Both the position numbers and the translations under genes were made by a program. Shown here piece by piece: positions 28,538-37,888 of a DNA stretch of 64,000 nucleotides (position 1 is the stretch's first letter; the number at the start of each line of letters is the position of its first letter). Location: the NCBI GenBank assembly GCA_905479105.1, contig CAJQLE010000004.1, positions 186,001 to 250,000 of the forward strand, given 5' to 3'. The stretch is from an uncultured Flavobacteriales bacterium (GTDB lineage: Bacteria; Bacteroidota; Bacteroidia; Flavobacteriales_G; Salibacteraceae). The notes under the pieces are model-generated. The model was not told the DNA's origin and made no database searches. It saw only the letters and a program-made list of their open reading frames with translations.

Positions 28538-28989
28538 TTCAATCGCTCGCCAGAAGCAATTAAGTTTCCATCAGGTCCATATTGCTTGAATGATGCAGGA
28601 AGACCATTGTTGTAATAGACTTTGTATGTGTTTTGACTCCATTGGTCATAATGGTTCCAAGAGCCAATTTTTACATCATTATGATAGAAGGCTGTAGCGA
28701 TTTCAATGCCATTTTCATTGTATCGAATCCACTTGCCTTGGAACATGCCGTTTTTAGAGTAGCCTTTCTCTTTTAGTTGACCAGTGTTGTAATATGCATT
28801 CACCTGAACTATACCTTTTTTCAATTTGATTAACTCAATCTTTTTTTCACCGTTAGGATAATACTCTATATGTATGACCTTTGCAGATAAACTAAAACTT
28901 ATCGCTACTAAAATTATGAATGTTATGATATGCTTTTCCCGAAACATAGAGCTAATGTAGGTAATTTTAAAGATACATTTAATTAACAT
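28534..28989 (-). CDS. MORN-variant (YwqK-like) repeat protein
   Basis: [78 protein letters not shown] repeats; start probably at an internal ATG giving a signal peptide. Confidence 0.75.
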   Translation of the reverse strand: MLIKCIFKITYISSMFREKHIITFIILVAISFSLSAKVIHIEYYPNGEKKIELIKLKKGIVQVNAYYNTGQLKEKGYSKNGMFQGKWIRYNENGIEIATAFYHNDVKIGSWNHYDQWSQNTYKVYYNNGLPASFKQYGPDGNLIASGERLN

Positions 28990-29009
28990 TAAGTTAATAT
29001 TGAAAATTT

Positions 29010-29885
29010 ATGAGAAGTCTAACGTTGTTTTTGATTGCTTTTTCTTCTGTAATCCCCTCTTTTCATGGATTAGCGCAGGAAAAGCTGGAAGCTTATAGAA
29101 TATATTCCTCTAATGGTAAAGTGGTTTCATTTGAAGAAATGACTCGAGTTTTGGCTAAAAATGATGTGGTATTGTTTGGAGAAATGCACAACAATCCAAT
29201 AGATCATTGGCTTCAAATTGAACTGGTCAAAGCACTTGATGAGGCTCACAATTTAGTCCTCGGAGCCGAAATGTTTGAAAGGGATGATCAGTTGGTTTTG
29301 TTCGAGTATTTGTCTGGCACTATAAGGTTAGAGCACTTTAAAAAAGAGGCGAAACTTTGGCCTAATTATGATACTGATTATGCTCCCTTGGTTGAGTTTG
29401 CTAAAGAGAATGACCTTCAATTTATCGCCACCAACGTACCGCGCAGATATGCTTCATTGGTTGCGAGTAAAGGTCCTTTGGCTCTTGATTCATTGGATGA
29501 AGAAGCTAAACGTTTTCTTCCTCAACTTTCTCTTGTTGTTGACACCGCGGATGTAGGATATAATGATATGCGCGAGATGATGGGCGGGCATGGACATGGA
29601 ATGAATATCGAAAACTTGATAGCTGCTCAAGCTCTTAAGGATTATACAATGGCGATTAATATCATTCGTTTTAGAAGTGAAAAAGATTTATTTGTTCATT
29701 TTAATGGCTCTTTTCATTCTCAGAAGTTTTCTGGAATCAATACCTATTTGAAAAAACTGGATCCGTTATTGAAAGTTGGAGTAATCGCTTCTACCGAAAG
29801 TGAAACATTGGCTTTTCAAGATGATTGGAAAGAACTGGGAGACTTTATAATTGTTACGCACACATCAATGACCAAAACACATTAA
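29010..29885 (+). CDS. ChaN family (haem-binding uptake/Tiki-like) lipoprotein-type protein
   Basis: DVVLFGEMHNNPIDHWLQIELVKAL...LGAEMFERDDQLVLFEYLSG...NDLQFIATNVPRRYASLVASKG...AQALKDYTMAINI. Confidence 0.87.
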   Translation: MRSLTLFLIAFSSVIPSFHGLAQEKLEAYRIYSSNGKVVSFEEMTRVLAKNDVVLFGEMHNNPIDHWLQIELVKALDEAHNLVLGAEMFERDDQLVLFEYLSGTIRLEHFKKEAKLWPNYDTDYAPLVEFAKENDLQFIATNVPRRYASLVASKGPLALDSLDEEAKRFLPQLSLVVDTADVGYNDMREMMGGHGHGMNIENLIAAQALKDYTMAINIIRFRSEKDLFVHFNGSFHSQKFSGINTYLKKLDPLLKVGVIASTESETLAFQDDWKELGDFIIVTHTSMTKTH

Positions 29886-29886
29886 T

Positions 29887-30291
29887 ATGCAACTGATTTC
29901 ACAACGTTTGTGCATGGAAAAAGACCTTGGGATCCATGGCAATCTTTTTGGAGGAATTATGATCTCATGGCTTGATGAATCAGCGGCAATAATGGCCTAT
30001 GAAATTTGTCATTCGCCTAATATGGTTACCCTTAAAATTGATGAAGTCATTTTCACTAAGCCGGTCAAAATGGGCTTTCATTTAAAGATCTATGGTAAGG
30101 TGCTTCGCTTAGGAAGGTCATCGATTACCTTGCTGGTTGAAGCGAGAAAGCATAATGTTTACAGTGGCGAAGAAACGTTGGTGTGTAGCACGAATTTCAC
30201 CTTTGTAAGGATAGACGATCATGGTGACGCTATTCCCATTTCAGAAAGAGTTCGCGAGAAATACAATGATTTAGATACCTCAGAATCATAA
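29887..30291 (+). CDS. Acyl-CoA thioesterase (hotdog fold)
   Basis: GIHGNLFGGIMISWLDESAAIMAYEIC...VTLKIDEVIFTKPVKMGFHLKIYGKVLRLGRSSITLLVEA. Confidence 0.87.
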   Translation: MQLISQRLCMEKDLGIHGNLFGGIMISWLDESAAIMAYEICHSPNMVTLKIDEVIFTKPVKMGFHLKIYGKVLRLGRSSITLLVEARKHNVYSGEETLVCSTNFTFVRIDDHGDAIPISERVREKYNDLDTSES

Positions 30292-30297
30292 AGATCA

Positions 30298-30933
30298 ATG
30301 GCAGAAGAATTTCATATTGAAGTTTCTAAAACCGCAAGGTATTATACCTTAAAACCGAAGCTTGAGTTTAATAGCGTTTTGTTTGTAATTCATGGTTACA
30401 GACAACTTGCAAAACACTTCATTAAACGCTTTGAACCTTTAACTGAATTGGGGATAATGGTCGTTGCTCCCGAAGGATTGAACCGATTCTATGTTGAGGG
30501 TTATGATGGTCGAGTAGGGGCTTCATGGATGACAAAAGAAGATCGAGAGACGGATATTAAGGACTACTTAGGCTATTTAAATAAACTGCACTCCTCGTTG
30601 GATATACCTAACCATCTTCCCATTGATATTTTAGGATTTAGTCAGGGAGGACCAACCGCGTGCAGGTGGCTAGCAGAATCAAAGATGAATGTGCGAAAAT
30701 TGATTTTGCATTCTACCGTCTTTCCGAATGATTTTGACTTCAAAGAAAACGTGAAAAAGCTAGCATCCATTGATGTTTACACAATTTTTGGTGATAATGA
30801 TCAATTTGCGAATGAGAGTGTAATTGCTCAAAAATTAACCTGGATGAAGGGTTGTGGAATTGATTCAGATTTACTGAGATTTAAAGGGGGGCATGACATT
30901 GATATTCAATCGCTTAAAATTGTTTACGCATAG
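30298..30933 (+). CDS. Alpha/beta hydrolase (phospholipase/carboxylesterase-like)
   Basis: VLFVIHGYRQLAKHFIKRF...VVAPEGLNRFYVEG...IDILGFSQGGPTACRWLAES...FKGGHDID. Confidence 0.82.
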   Translation: MAEEFHIEVSKTARYYTLKPKLEFNSVLFVIHGYRQLAKHFIKRFEPLTELGIMVVAPEGLNRFYVEGYDGRVGASWMTKEDRETDIKDYLGYLNKLHSSLDIPNHLPIDILGFSQGGPTACRWLAESKMNVRKLILHSTVFPNDFDFKENVKKLASIDVYTIFGDNDQFANESVIAQKLTWMKGCGIDSDLLRFKGGHDIDIQSLKIVYA

Positions 30934-31141
30934 CTGGATGACTTTAATGTCTATCGTAAATTGAACCCCCTATGTTCATAGAATTATCTTGAAGAATATT
31001 GCTTTGGGCTAGATCGTTTAATAAGGTAATTCGACTTGATTAAACGCAGTAAATCACTCTGTAACCATTGCCCCTAGAGGATTTACTTGTTTGTGAAGTA
31101 TGGATTGTTAATTACATCCTCTTAGAGATAATAGTGCAGCA

Positions 31142-31906
31142 ATGATATCCATGAGCGAGATCAAAATGCAAAGTGAGTCGGTTCAAGAAAAGGTGACAAA
31201 CGTGTCTGCCGAACTTGCACTGGCGCAGGAAGAGTCTATTGCCAATCAAGGAGAGAACGACCAATTTGAGATTATTGCAGCTGCACAAGAGCAAGCAAAG
31301 AAACAAGCCATTGTTCAAGAGAATAGAAAGAAAGAAGAGGCAAGAATTGCCCAGGTTAAAACGCAGGAAGATGCAAGACGTTTAGCCGAGGTAAAGGCGA
31401 AAGAACTCGCACGTGATGAAAGAGCTAAACTAGAGGCTCAATTGGCGGCCAAAGAAGAGGTAGCCGAGGCTGAGAAAGTGACAAGTGCTGCTGCTGATGA
31501 TGATTCTCTTGATGAAAAGGAGAACTTAGTTTTCAGAAATATAATCTTCGATTTTGATAAAAGTGACCTCCGTTTATTAAGCCAAAAGGAATTGGATAAG
31601 ATTTACGCTTACTTAGATAAAAATCCAAAATATGTTTTGCAGTTAGATGGTCATGCAGATTGGATTGGCACAGTGGAGTATAATTTATCTCTATCAGAAC
31701 GCAGAGCTAAACAGGCCTATAAATACCTTAGAGTTAAAGGAATAAGTGACGAACGCATTGTTTACCAGTTCTATGGAGAAGCGCTTCCGGTAGCACCGAA
31801 TGCTAATGCGGATGGTACTGACAATCCGGAAGGTCGTCAGTTAAACAGGCGCTGTGAATTTGATCTTAAGGAGGAAGGAACTGCGGATATTATATTGAAG
31901 TTCTAA
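31142..31906 (+). CDS. OmpA-C domain protein with coiled-coil N-terminus and no signal peptide
   Basis: VFRNIIFDFDKSDLRLLSQKELDKI...LDGHADWIGTVEYNLSLSERRAKQAYKYLRVKGISDERIVYQFYGEALPVAPNANADGTDNPEGRQLNRRCEFDL; Ala/Glu/Lys-rich N-terminus, no hydrophobic leader. Confidence 0.8.
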   Translation: MISMSEIKMQSESVQEKVTNVSAELALAQEESIANQGENDQFEIIAAAQEQAKKQAIVQENRKKEEARIAQVKTQEDARRLAEVKAKELARDERAKLEAQLAAKEEVAEAEKVTSAAADDDSLDEKENLVFRNIIFDFDKSDLRLLSQKELDKIYAYLDKNPKYVLQLDGHADWIGTVEYNLSLSERRAKQAYKYLRVKGISDERIVYQFYGEALPVAPNANADGTDNPEGRQLNRRCEFDLKEEGTADIILKF

Positions 31907-31911
31907 ACGGT

Positions 31912-32523
31912 TTATTTCACATTCAATTTTAAAAGGCTTTCCTCTCCGATAAAGCCTTCCAATTTATCGTTGATCTTCACTGGTCCAACTCCGGCTGGCG
32001 TTCCCGTGAAAATAAGATCTCCTATTTTAAGAGTAATAAACTGTGAAACGTAGCTAATGATCTGGGTTACACTAAAAATCATTTTAGAAGTATTGACTTC
32101 CTGAACGATTTGATCATTGATTTTTAATGTTATATCAAGATCTTGAATGTTTTGATCATCCTTAAGTATCACAAATTTCCCGACAGGAGCACTCCCATCA
32201 AATGCCTTTGCCTTTTCCCAAGGAAGTCCTTTGCTTTTGCATAGAGCTTGAATATCACGGGCAGTAAAATCTATACCAACACTGACTTCATTGTAATATC
32301 GATGAGCGAAGCGCTCTTCAATACTCTTCCCAACACGACTTATTCTAACCACAAGTTCAAGCTCATGATGCACATCATTTGAGAATGATGGAATGAAAAA
32401 AGGGTTACGCTTTGGCAGAAGCGCGGTGTCAGGTTTTAGAAAAAAAACAGGTTCCGTAGGAACCTCGCTTTTCATTTCCTTGGCATGATCTGCATAGTTT
32501 CTTCCGATGCAAATTATTTTCAT
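31912..32523 (-). CDS. Fumarylacetoacetate hydrolase family protein
   Basis: MKIICIGRNYADHAKEMKSEVPTEPVFFLKPDTAL...VHHELELVVRI...VGIDFTARDIQ...GDLIFTGTPAGVGPV. Confidence 0.93.
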   Translation of the reverse strand: MKIICIGRNYADHAKEMKSEVPTEPVFFLKPDTALLPKRNPFFIPSFSNDVHHELELVVRISRVGKSIEERFAHRYYNEVSVGIDFTARDIQALCKSKGLPWEKAKAFDGSAPVGKFVILKDDQNIQDLDITLKINDQIVQEVNTSKMIFSVTQIISYVSQFITLKIGDLIFTGTPAGVGPVKINDKLEGFIGEESLLKLNVK

Positions 32524-33311
32524 GATCGAGCTGCTTGGTTCTTGGCTTTTAATTTATCCATAATGTCCTTGAAGACTTTCTTAGTGGATAGAGGGAAGTC
32601 ACCGTTCATAAGCCAGCCATAATATCCAGGTTCTTTCCTAAATACATCTTCAACGGGAGTTCCTTTGAACTTTCCAAAGTTGATGCATTCTCTATTTTGG
32701 TCATCAAACACAATACGGCCCATTATATCAGCTGTTTTATTGTATTGAGAGAATTCCTCCAAGAAATCAATATCAGCCTTTAAAGTGTCACTATAGCGCT
32801 CTAATTGAGCCTCTAGTATTTCATGTGTCGCTTCAATGTCAGCTAAGGCACTATGCGCATTGGTGAGATCTTTATTCAAATAAAATTTATATGCAGCAAC
32901 CAGAGTGCGTTGTTCCATCTTGTGAAAGATGTTCTGCACATCAACTAATTTTCTATCCTGAAAATCAAATTCTATACCCGCGCGATAAAACTCCTCCACA
33001 AGCATTGGGATATCAAATTTGTTGCTATTGTATCCTGATAAATCGCAATTAAAGAGAAATTTAAATAGGGCAGGAGCAAGATCTGTGAAAGTTGGTTCTT
33101 CGGCAACGTCAGCATTGCTGATCCCATGAATACTAATAGATTCAGCACTGATTTCCATTTCTGGATTTACTCTGTGCGTTCTATTGGTCTTGCTGCCATC
33201 TGGATTAAGTTTTATAATGGCAATTTCTACAATCCTATCTGAGCCTACGGAAACACCTGTTGTTTCGAGGTCGATGAAAGCTAATGGTCTGTTAAGTTTT
33301 AACCGCGTCAT
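32520..33311 (-). CDS. 3'-5' exonuclease (DnaQ/DEDD-like)
   Basis: LAFIDLETTGVSVGSDRIVEIAIIKL...GYNSNKFDIPMLVEEF...AHSALADIEATHEIL exonuclease motifs. Confidence 0.92.
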   Translation of the reverse strand: MTRLKLNRPLAFIDLETTGVSVGSDRIVEIAIIKLNPDGSKTNRTHRVNPEMEISAESISIHGISNADVAEEPTFTDLAPALFKFLFNCDLSGYNSNKFDIPMLVEEFYRAGIEFDFQDRKLVDVQNIFHKMEQRTLVAAYKFYLNKDLTNAHSALADIEATHEILEAQLERYSDTLKADIDFLEEFSQYNKTADIMGRIVFDDQNRECINFGKFKGTPVEDVFRKEPGYYGWLMNGDFPLSTKKVFKDIMDKLKAKNQAARS

Positions 33312-33341
33312 GCGGCCAAAGGTAAGCGTGAGAACTTACAT

Positions 33342-36140
33342 TTAGAATTTCAATACCACATTCTCTGCGGTACCCGCTTTATCAATTTTGAATTCGCATC
33401 TTCTATTCATCTGTCTGCCATCTGGATTGTCACTTCCATCTTCATTTTGGTTTGGTGCAATAGGAATTGCCTCACCAAAGAATTGATAAGAAAGTCTACT
33501 ATTTGATATCCCTTTATCAATAAGGAAACTATAGGCAGTTTTAGCTCTTTTTTCAGAGAGTGCGAGGTTGTATTCTGTGGTGCCGATCCAGTCAGCATGA
33601 CCATCAATTGTGAGACCTGTACCATTCCTATTGGACATGTACTTATTGATCTTTTTCAATTCTTCAATACTTGCTTCACGTAAAAAGGATTTGTCGAAAT
33701 CAAAGAGTATGTTTCTAAATACAATTGTTTCTTCTTCAGCCTTGGTTTCAATAGGAGCTATTCTTTCTTCTGCAATCTCTGGCTGAATTACTTCTTTGAC
33801 TATCTCTGGTTGGGTTTCAATTACGACATCTGGGATAGTGGGTTCTGGTATGTTAACTGGCACGGATTCTTCTTCAACGATGTCAGCTAAAAGAGCAGGC
33901 TCTTCTTTGATTTTTTCTTCGATAACTTCTTCTACAGCAGGTTTCGCTTGAGGAATGATTGGCCCACCAGGAATAATCATGGAGCTATTATCTATCATAG
34001 AAGGATCTTCCAGAACCACCATTTCTGACGCATCCACCTCTGGCAATGTTGCTAGAAGTGCATCCAGTGGTGCGTCTTTTAAACGGTCCTCTATTACTCT
34101 CATTTGCTGCTTTGGATAGGCTTGTTCTTCATCTATAACGTTAGCAACGATATATCCAGCGCGGGCTTCGGGAAGTAAATCGCTATAGTAATATTGATCG
34201 GCTGAGACTACATTCTTGTTGTACTTTGCTTTAACCTCGTCTCTAGCCTGTACGATGGCAACATCTTTCTCGCCAATAACTTCGCTACTCAACCTTATCC
34301 CATTAGGATCCAAGATGTCGATCATTTTTACATAGTTGGTAAGCTCAATAGGATTGTAGTTTTCTGCAATTAATGACCTAAGAGAGTCTTTTTGACGATC
34401 GCTTATTTTAGTCATATCTTGTTCTGCGAAGTCTTCATTTATCTTTTGGTCGATATTAAAAAATGCATTGTTGATGAATGCTTTTTGAGCGTAAACACGT
34501 CCAGAGCTATCCGTCATATTTTCAATTTTTATTTCTTGAAAAAGGGAATAATAATCGCACTGTTGAGGAACCTTGAAATCTCCTGAATGCGCCATGTATC
34601 CATCAGCCTCTATTTTGAATTTGTAGCTGGTTTCAGTTTTTAGGCGCATTTCATAGGTCCCGTCAGTAGAATCTGCTGCATAATTATTAATTAACCGCCC
34701 TGTTTTACCATCAAATACTGTGATGGTAGCCCCTACGGCTTTTTTAAGGTCTTCACTAAACACAACACCTCTAATTATCGTTGCTGAAACTGCTTTACAA
34801 TCAAGTATGATTCTATAAATGTCGGTCTCGCCATATCCACCATCCCTATCTGAAGCATAATAGCCAACAGCACCTGCATCAGTAGTAACAAAATACCTGT
34901 CGTGGCCTGGAGTATTTATTGGTGGACCCAAGTTTTCTGGTTGAGACCAATTTCCGTTTTCGTCCAACACTGATTTGAATATATCATAGTCACCCATTGA
35001 ATTGTGGCCATTCGAAGCGAAATACAACGTATTTCCATCTGGGGTAAGAAAAGGAGCATCCTCATCAAATCGACTATTGATTACATTTCCTAGGGTCTTT
35101 AATGGTTGCCATGTCCCATCAGCTCCTTTAAAAGTTCTATAAATATCACGTCCACCATATCCACTGCCTAGTTCACTTACAACAAACATTTGCTTTTGGT
35201 CTTCAGTAATGAAAACTGAAGGCTCATAACCTTTAGCCGTATTAATCCTTCCTTGATCTCTAATAGGAAGTGACCAAAGACCCTCTTCCAGGGTACTTAC
35301 CCAAACGTCTTCCTCTCGATAGATGTATAGCTGGGTCTGATCTGCAGCGTAAGTAATGGCAGCATCGTGATCGTTTGTGTTAATTTCAGCATTCATGAAT
35401 CTACTCGTAGAATCAAAGTTGGATGCCTTTGTCCAAGTGCCATCAATATTCAATGAGTAATAAATATCTTCAAAGTATTTGTCGTCAGAGTCTATATCTT
35501 CTCCGGTAGTACCTTTTCTTCTCGAAGTAAAGAGAATCATATTCTCATCTTTCGAGACAACAGGGGAGTAGTCTGCAAATTCACTATTTATGAATTTACC
35601 TAGATTTTCTATCCTAACGTGTTCTTTGTTGTTTTCGAATTGAACCTTACCATTCTGGCACATTTCAATGTATCTGGGCACATCTTCTTCTAGTAATTCA
35701 GGAGAAAGGTCTTCAAGCTTTCGCATAAGGCCCATATAAGTTTTGAAGTGATCTATAGCGATATCAAAGTCACCGGCATATTGAGAAGCCTTTCCTGCAA
35801 ATAGAAACATGTCCGCTAATGTGTCGGCCTTGGTAGAGAGAAGTGCCTTTTCAAAATAAGGAGCTGCCTTTCCTCGATGTATACCCTGCTCATAAATGGC
35901 AATACCCATTTCATAGTTATAGTCAGGATTTTCTGGTGCAAGTTGAAGCAAGTCATGGTACAGATACTCGGCATCAGCTAGTTTCCCCGTATTCAGTGCT
36001 TTGATAGCTCTGATATGCAATTTTCTTTCCTCACGAGATTGTCCGAAGGCTGTTATGGCCATGAGCAAGGAGAAGAAAACAAGCAGAAAGAATACCTTCC
36101 CAGGAGCTGTAGAATGAGTGATTCTTTCTGAATACCGCAT
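33342..36140 (-). CDS. TPR/PD40 propeller/carboxypeptidase-regulatory-like/OmpA-C protein (PorE-like architecture)
   Basis: TPR (AIKALNTGKLADAEYLYHDLLQLAPENPDYNYEMGIAIYEQ), PD40 blades (LTPDGNTLYFASNGHNSMGDYDIFKS), CRD-like VSATIIRGVVFSEDLKKAVGATITVFD, C-terminal OmpA domain (FDFDKSFLRE...GHADWIGTTEYNLALSEKRA...NRRCEFKI). Confidence 0.9.
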   Translation of the reverse strand: MRYSERITHSTAPGKVFFLLVFFSLLMAITAFGQSREERKLHIRAIKALNTGKLADAEYLYHDLLQLAPENPDYNYEMGIAIYEQGIHRGKAAPYFEKALLSTKADTLADMFLFAGKASQYAGDFDIAIDHFKTYMGLMRKLEDLSPELLEEDVPRYIEMCQNGKVQFENNKEHVRIENLGKFINSEFADYSPVVSKDENMILFTSRRKGTTGEDIDSDDKYFEDIYYSLNIDGTWTKASNFDSTSRFMNAEINTNDHDAAITYAADQTQLYIYREEDVWVSTLEEGLWSLPIRDQGRINTAKGYEPSVFITEDQKQMFVVSELGSGYGGRDIYRTFKGADGTWQPLKTLGNVINSRFDEDAPFLTPDGNTLYFASNGHNSMGDYDIFKSVLDENGNWSQPENLGPPINTPGHDRYFVTTDAGAVGYYASDRDGGYGETDIYRIILDCKAVSATIIRGVVFSEDLKKAVGATITVFDGKTGRLINNYAADSTDGTYEMRLKTETSYKFKIEADGYMAHSGDFKVPQQCDYYSLFQEIKIENMTDSSGRVYAQKAFINNAFFNIDQKINEDFAEQDMTKISDRQKDSLRSLIAENYNPIELTNYVKMIDILDPNGIRLSSEVIGEKDVAIVQARDEVKAKYNKNVVSADQYYYSDLLPEARAGYIVANVIDEEQAYPKQQMRVIEDRLKDAPLDALLATLPEVDASEMVVLEDPSMIDNSSMIIPGGPIIPQAKPAVEEVIEEKIKEEPALLADIVEEESVPVNIPEPTIPDVVIETQPEIVKEVIQPEIAEERIAPIETKAEEETIVFRNILFDFDKSFLREASIEELKKINKYMSNRNGTGLTIDGHADWIGTTEYNLALSEKRAKTAYSFLIDKGISNSRLSYQFFGEAIPIAPNQNEDGSDNPDGRQMNRRCEFKIDKAGTAENVVLKF

Positions 36141-36167
36141 AGAATAAGGATTAGGATGACCTTTTCA

Positions 36168-36175
36168 CAAATCTA
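36168..36175 (-). promoter_or_regulatory. Putative Bacteroidota -7 promoter element (TAGATTTG on minus strand)
   Basis: CAAATCTA on plus = TAGATTTG on minus, 28 nt upstream of the 36140 start; a TTG lies about 16 nt further upstream. Confidence 0.35.
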
Positions 36176-36447
36176 CCCCCTTTCAATGCGGACAATTTTC
36201 GATGATGTGGTTCTTATAAACAGAAAATTGTTAATTCAAATTCAATTTAAATACCTTTAAGTCAATGATTTAGATAATTTGACTTTAAGTTGTTTGAGAT
36301 TTTAAATGTGAATTACTTCTTCTTCTTACTACGATTGTTAAAATCTTGTTAGTATTTAAAAGCGATTTATAAAGAACTGTCAATCAGAGCTTTTTGACAC
36401 AAGTGGCATAATCGCCTTCCAACTTCTGATGCTCAACGTTTCAAGAA

Positions 36448-37782
36448 TTAGATTTCTCTATTTACATCCCAATTTTCAAGATAATCGGCAACTCTTCTCA
36501 CAAACATTCCTCCTAATGCACCATCTACTACCCGGTGGTCATAGGAATGGGATAGATACATGAAATGACGTATGCCAAGTGTATCACCTGCTTCAGTTTC
36601 AATTACAGCTGGCTTTTTCTTTATAGCACCTACTGCCATTATTGCAACTTGGGGTTGGTTGATGATAGGCGTTCCAAATACATTTCCAAATGTCCCAACG
36701 TTAGAAACAGTGTAGGTTCCACCTTGAATCTCATCCGGAAGAAGTTTGTTTTCACGCGCTCTTTTGGCTAAGTCATTTACGGCTTTTGTAATCCCTAAAA
36801 GATTTAGACGATCAGCGTTCATAATAACCGGAACAATTAAATTTCCGCTTGGAAGTGCAGCTGCCATTCCAATGTTTATATTCTTCTTTTTAATGATTTT
36901 ATCTCCTTCTACCGAGATATTAATCATTGGGAAATCTTTGATAGCTTTTACGATGGCTTCAATGAAAATAGGAGTAAAGGTTAATTTCTCTCCTTCCACC
37001 TGCTCGAAGTGCTTCTTCATTTTGTTTCGCCAATTCACGATGTTGGTAACATCAGCTTCAACGAAGCTCGTAACGTGCGCAGCAGTTTGCTTTGATTTGA
37101 CCATATGGTCGGCAATCAACTTGCGCATTCTGTCCATTTGAATTATTTCAACATCTCCTGATAAAGATGAAACAGGAGTTGATTGAACCGTAGCAGCAGC
37201 CTTGGTAGTTGGGGTGGCAGATGGAGCTGACACCTGAGCTGGTGAGGTACTGGAGCCATTTTGGCGGCCACTAACAAATGCAAGAATATCTTTTTTCGTT
37301 ACTCTACCTTCATTTCCTGAACCTGAAATTTGCTCTAGTTCGACCGCACTTATGCCTTCTTCCTTCGCTATACTCTTTACGAGTGGGCTGTAGAAGCGAT
37401 CGCTTCCTGAAAAGTCAATCTTTGCGCTTGGCGCTGTGGCTTGAGTTGCTTGTTGAATGTTCTCTTCAATAGCTGCAGCTTCCGCTGGAGCTACATCAGC
37501 AGGAGCGCTTGAAGAAGAAGATGGTGCGCTCGCAACGTCTCCTTCAGCTCCAATGATGGCAATAACCTGTCCTACTTTGGCAACTTCTCCTTCTTGAACT
37601 AAAATTTTAAGGATTTTACCCTCTGCCGGAGAAGGTACTTCACTGTCTACTTTGTCGGTGGCAATTTCAACGATCGCCTCTTCCGCTTCTACGGTGTCAC
37701 CTTCACTTTTCAACCATGTTGTTATTGTTGCCTCGGCAACGCTTTCTCCCATTTTGGGGAGAATAACTTCAATCTGCGCCAT
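36448..37782 (-). CDS. 2-oxo acid dehydrogenase dihydrolipoamide acyltransferase (E2)
   Basis: MAQIEVILPKMGESVAEATITTWLKSEGDTVEAEEAIVEIATDKVDSEVPSPAEGKI lipoyl domain; peripheral-subunit binding domain (FYSPLVKSIAKEEGIS...GSGNEGRVTKKDIL); catalytic HSYDHRVVDGALGG. Confidence 0.94.
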   Translation of the reverse strand: MAQIEVILPKMGESVAEATITTWLKSEGDTVEAEEAIVEIATDKVDSEVPSPAEGKILKILVQEGEVAKVGQVIAIIGAEGDVASAPSSSSSAPADVAPAEAAAIEENIQQATQATAPSAKIDFSGSDRFYSPLVKSIAKEEGISAVELEQISGSGNEGRVTKKDILAFVSGRQNGSSTSPAQVSAPSATPTTKAAATVQSTPVSSLSGDVEIIQMDRMRKLIADHMVKSKQTAAHVTSFVEADVTNIVNWRNKMKKHFEQVEGEKLTFTPIFIEAIVKAIKDFPMINISVEGDKIIKKKNINIGMAAALPSGNLIVPVIMNADRLNLLGITKAVNDLAKRARENKLLPDEIQGGTYTVSNVGTFGNVFGTPIINQPQVAIMAVGAIKKKPAVIETEAGDTLGIRHFMYLSHSYDHRVVDGALGGMFVRRVADYLENWDVNREI

Positions 37783-37888
37783 GCGAAATTCGTTTTGTTT
37801 TAAGGGGTGCAAAGTTACGCTAAACTCAGTAAGACAAAAAATGCATTTCTCTAAACAATCGTTGCATGATTGTGTTGATATTCGTCAT

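Noticed and set aside
28534-28989. YwqK-like 'antitoxin' implying a toxin-antitoxin system
   Set aside because: The sequence is a MORN-variant repeat protein with a leader-like N-terminus; no toxin gene is adjacent.
36746-37141. 131-aa plus-strand ORF
   Set aside because: Antisense to the E2 acyltransferase gene; no support as a protein.
37652-37888. 79-codon N-terminal extension of the TonB receptor ORF
   Set aside because: Overlaps the divergent E2 gene; a proper signal peptide starts at the ATG at 37889.
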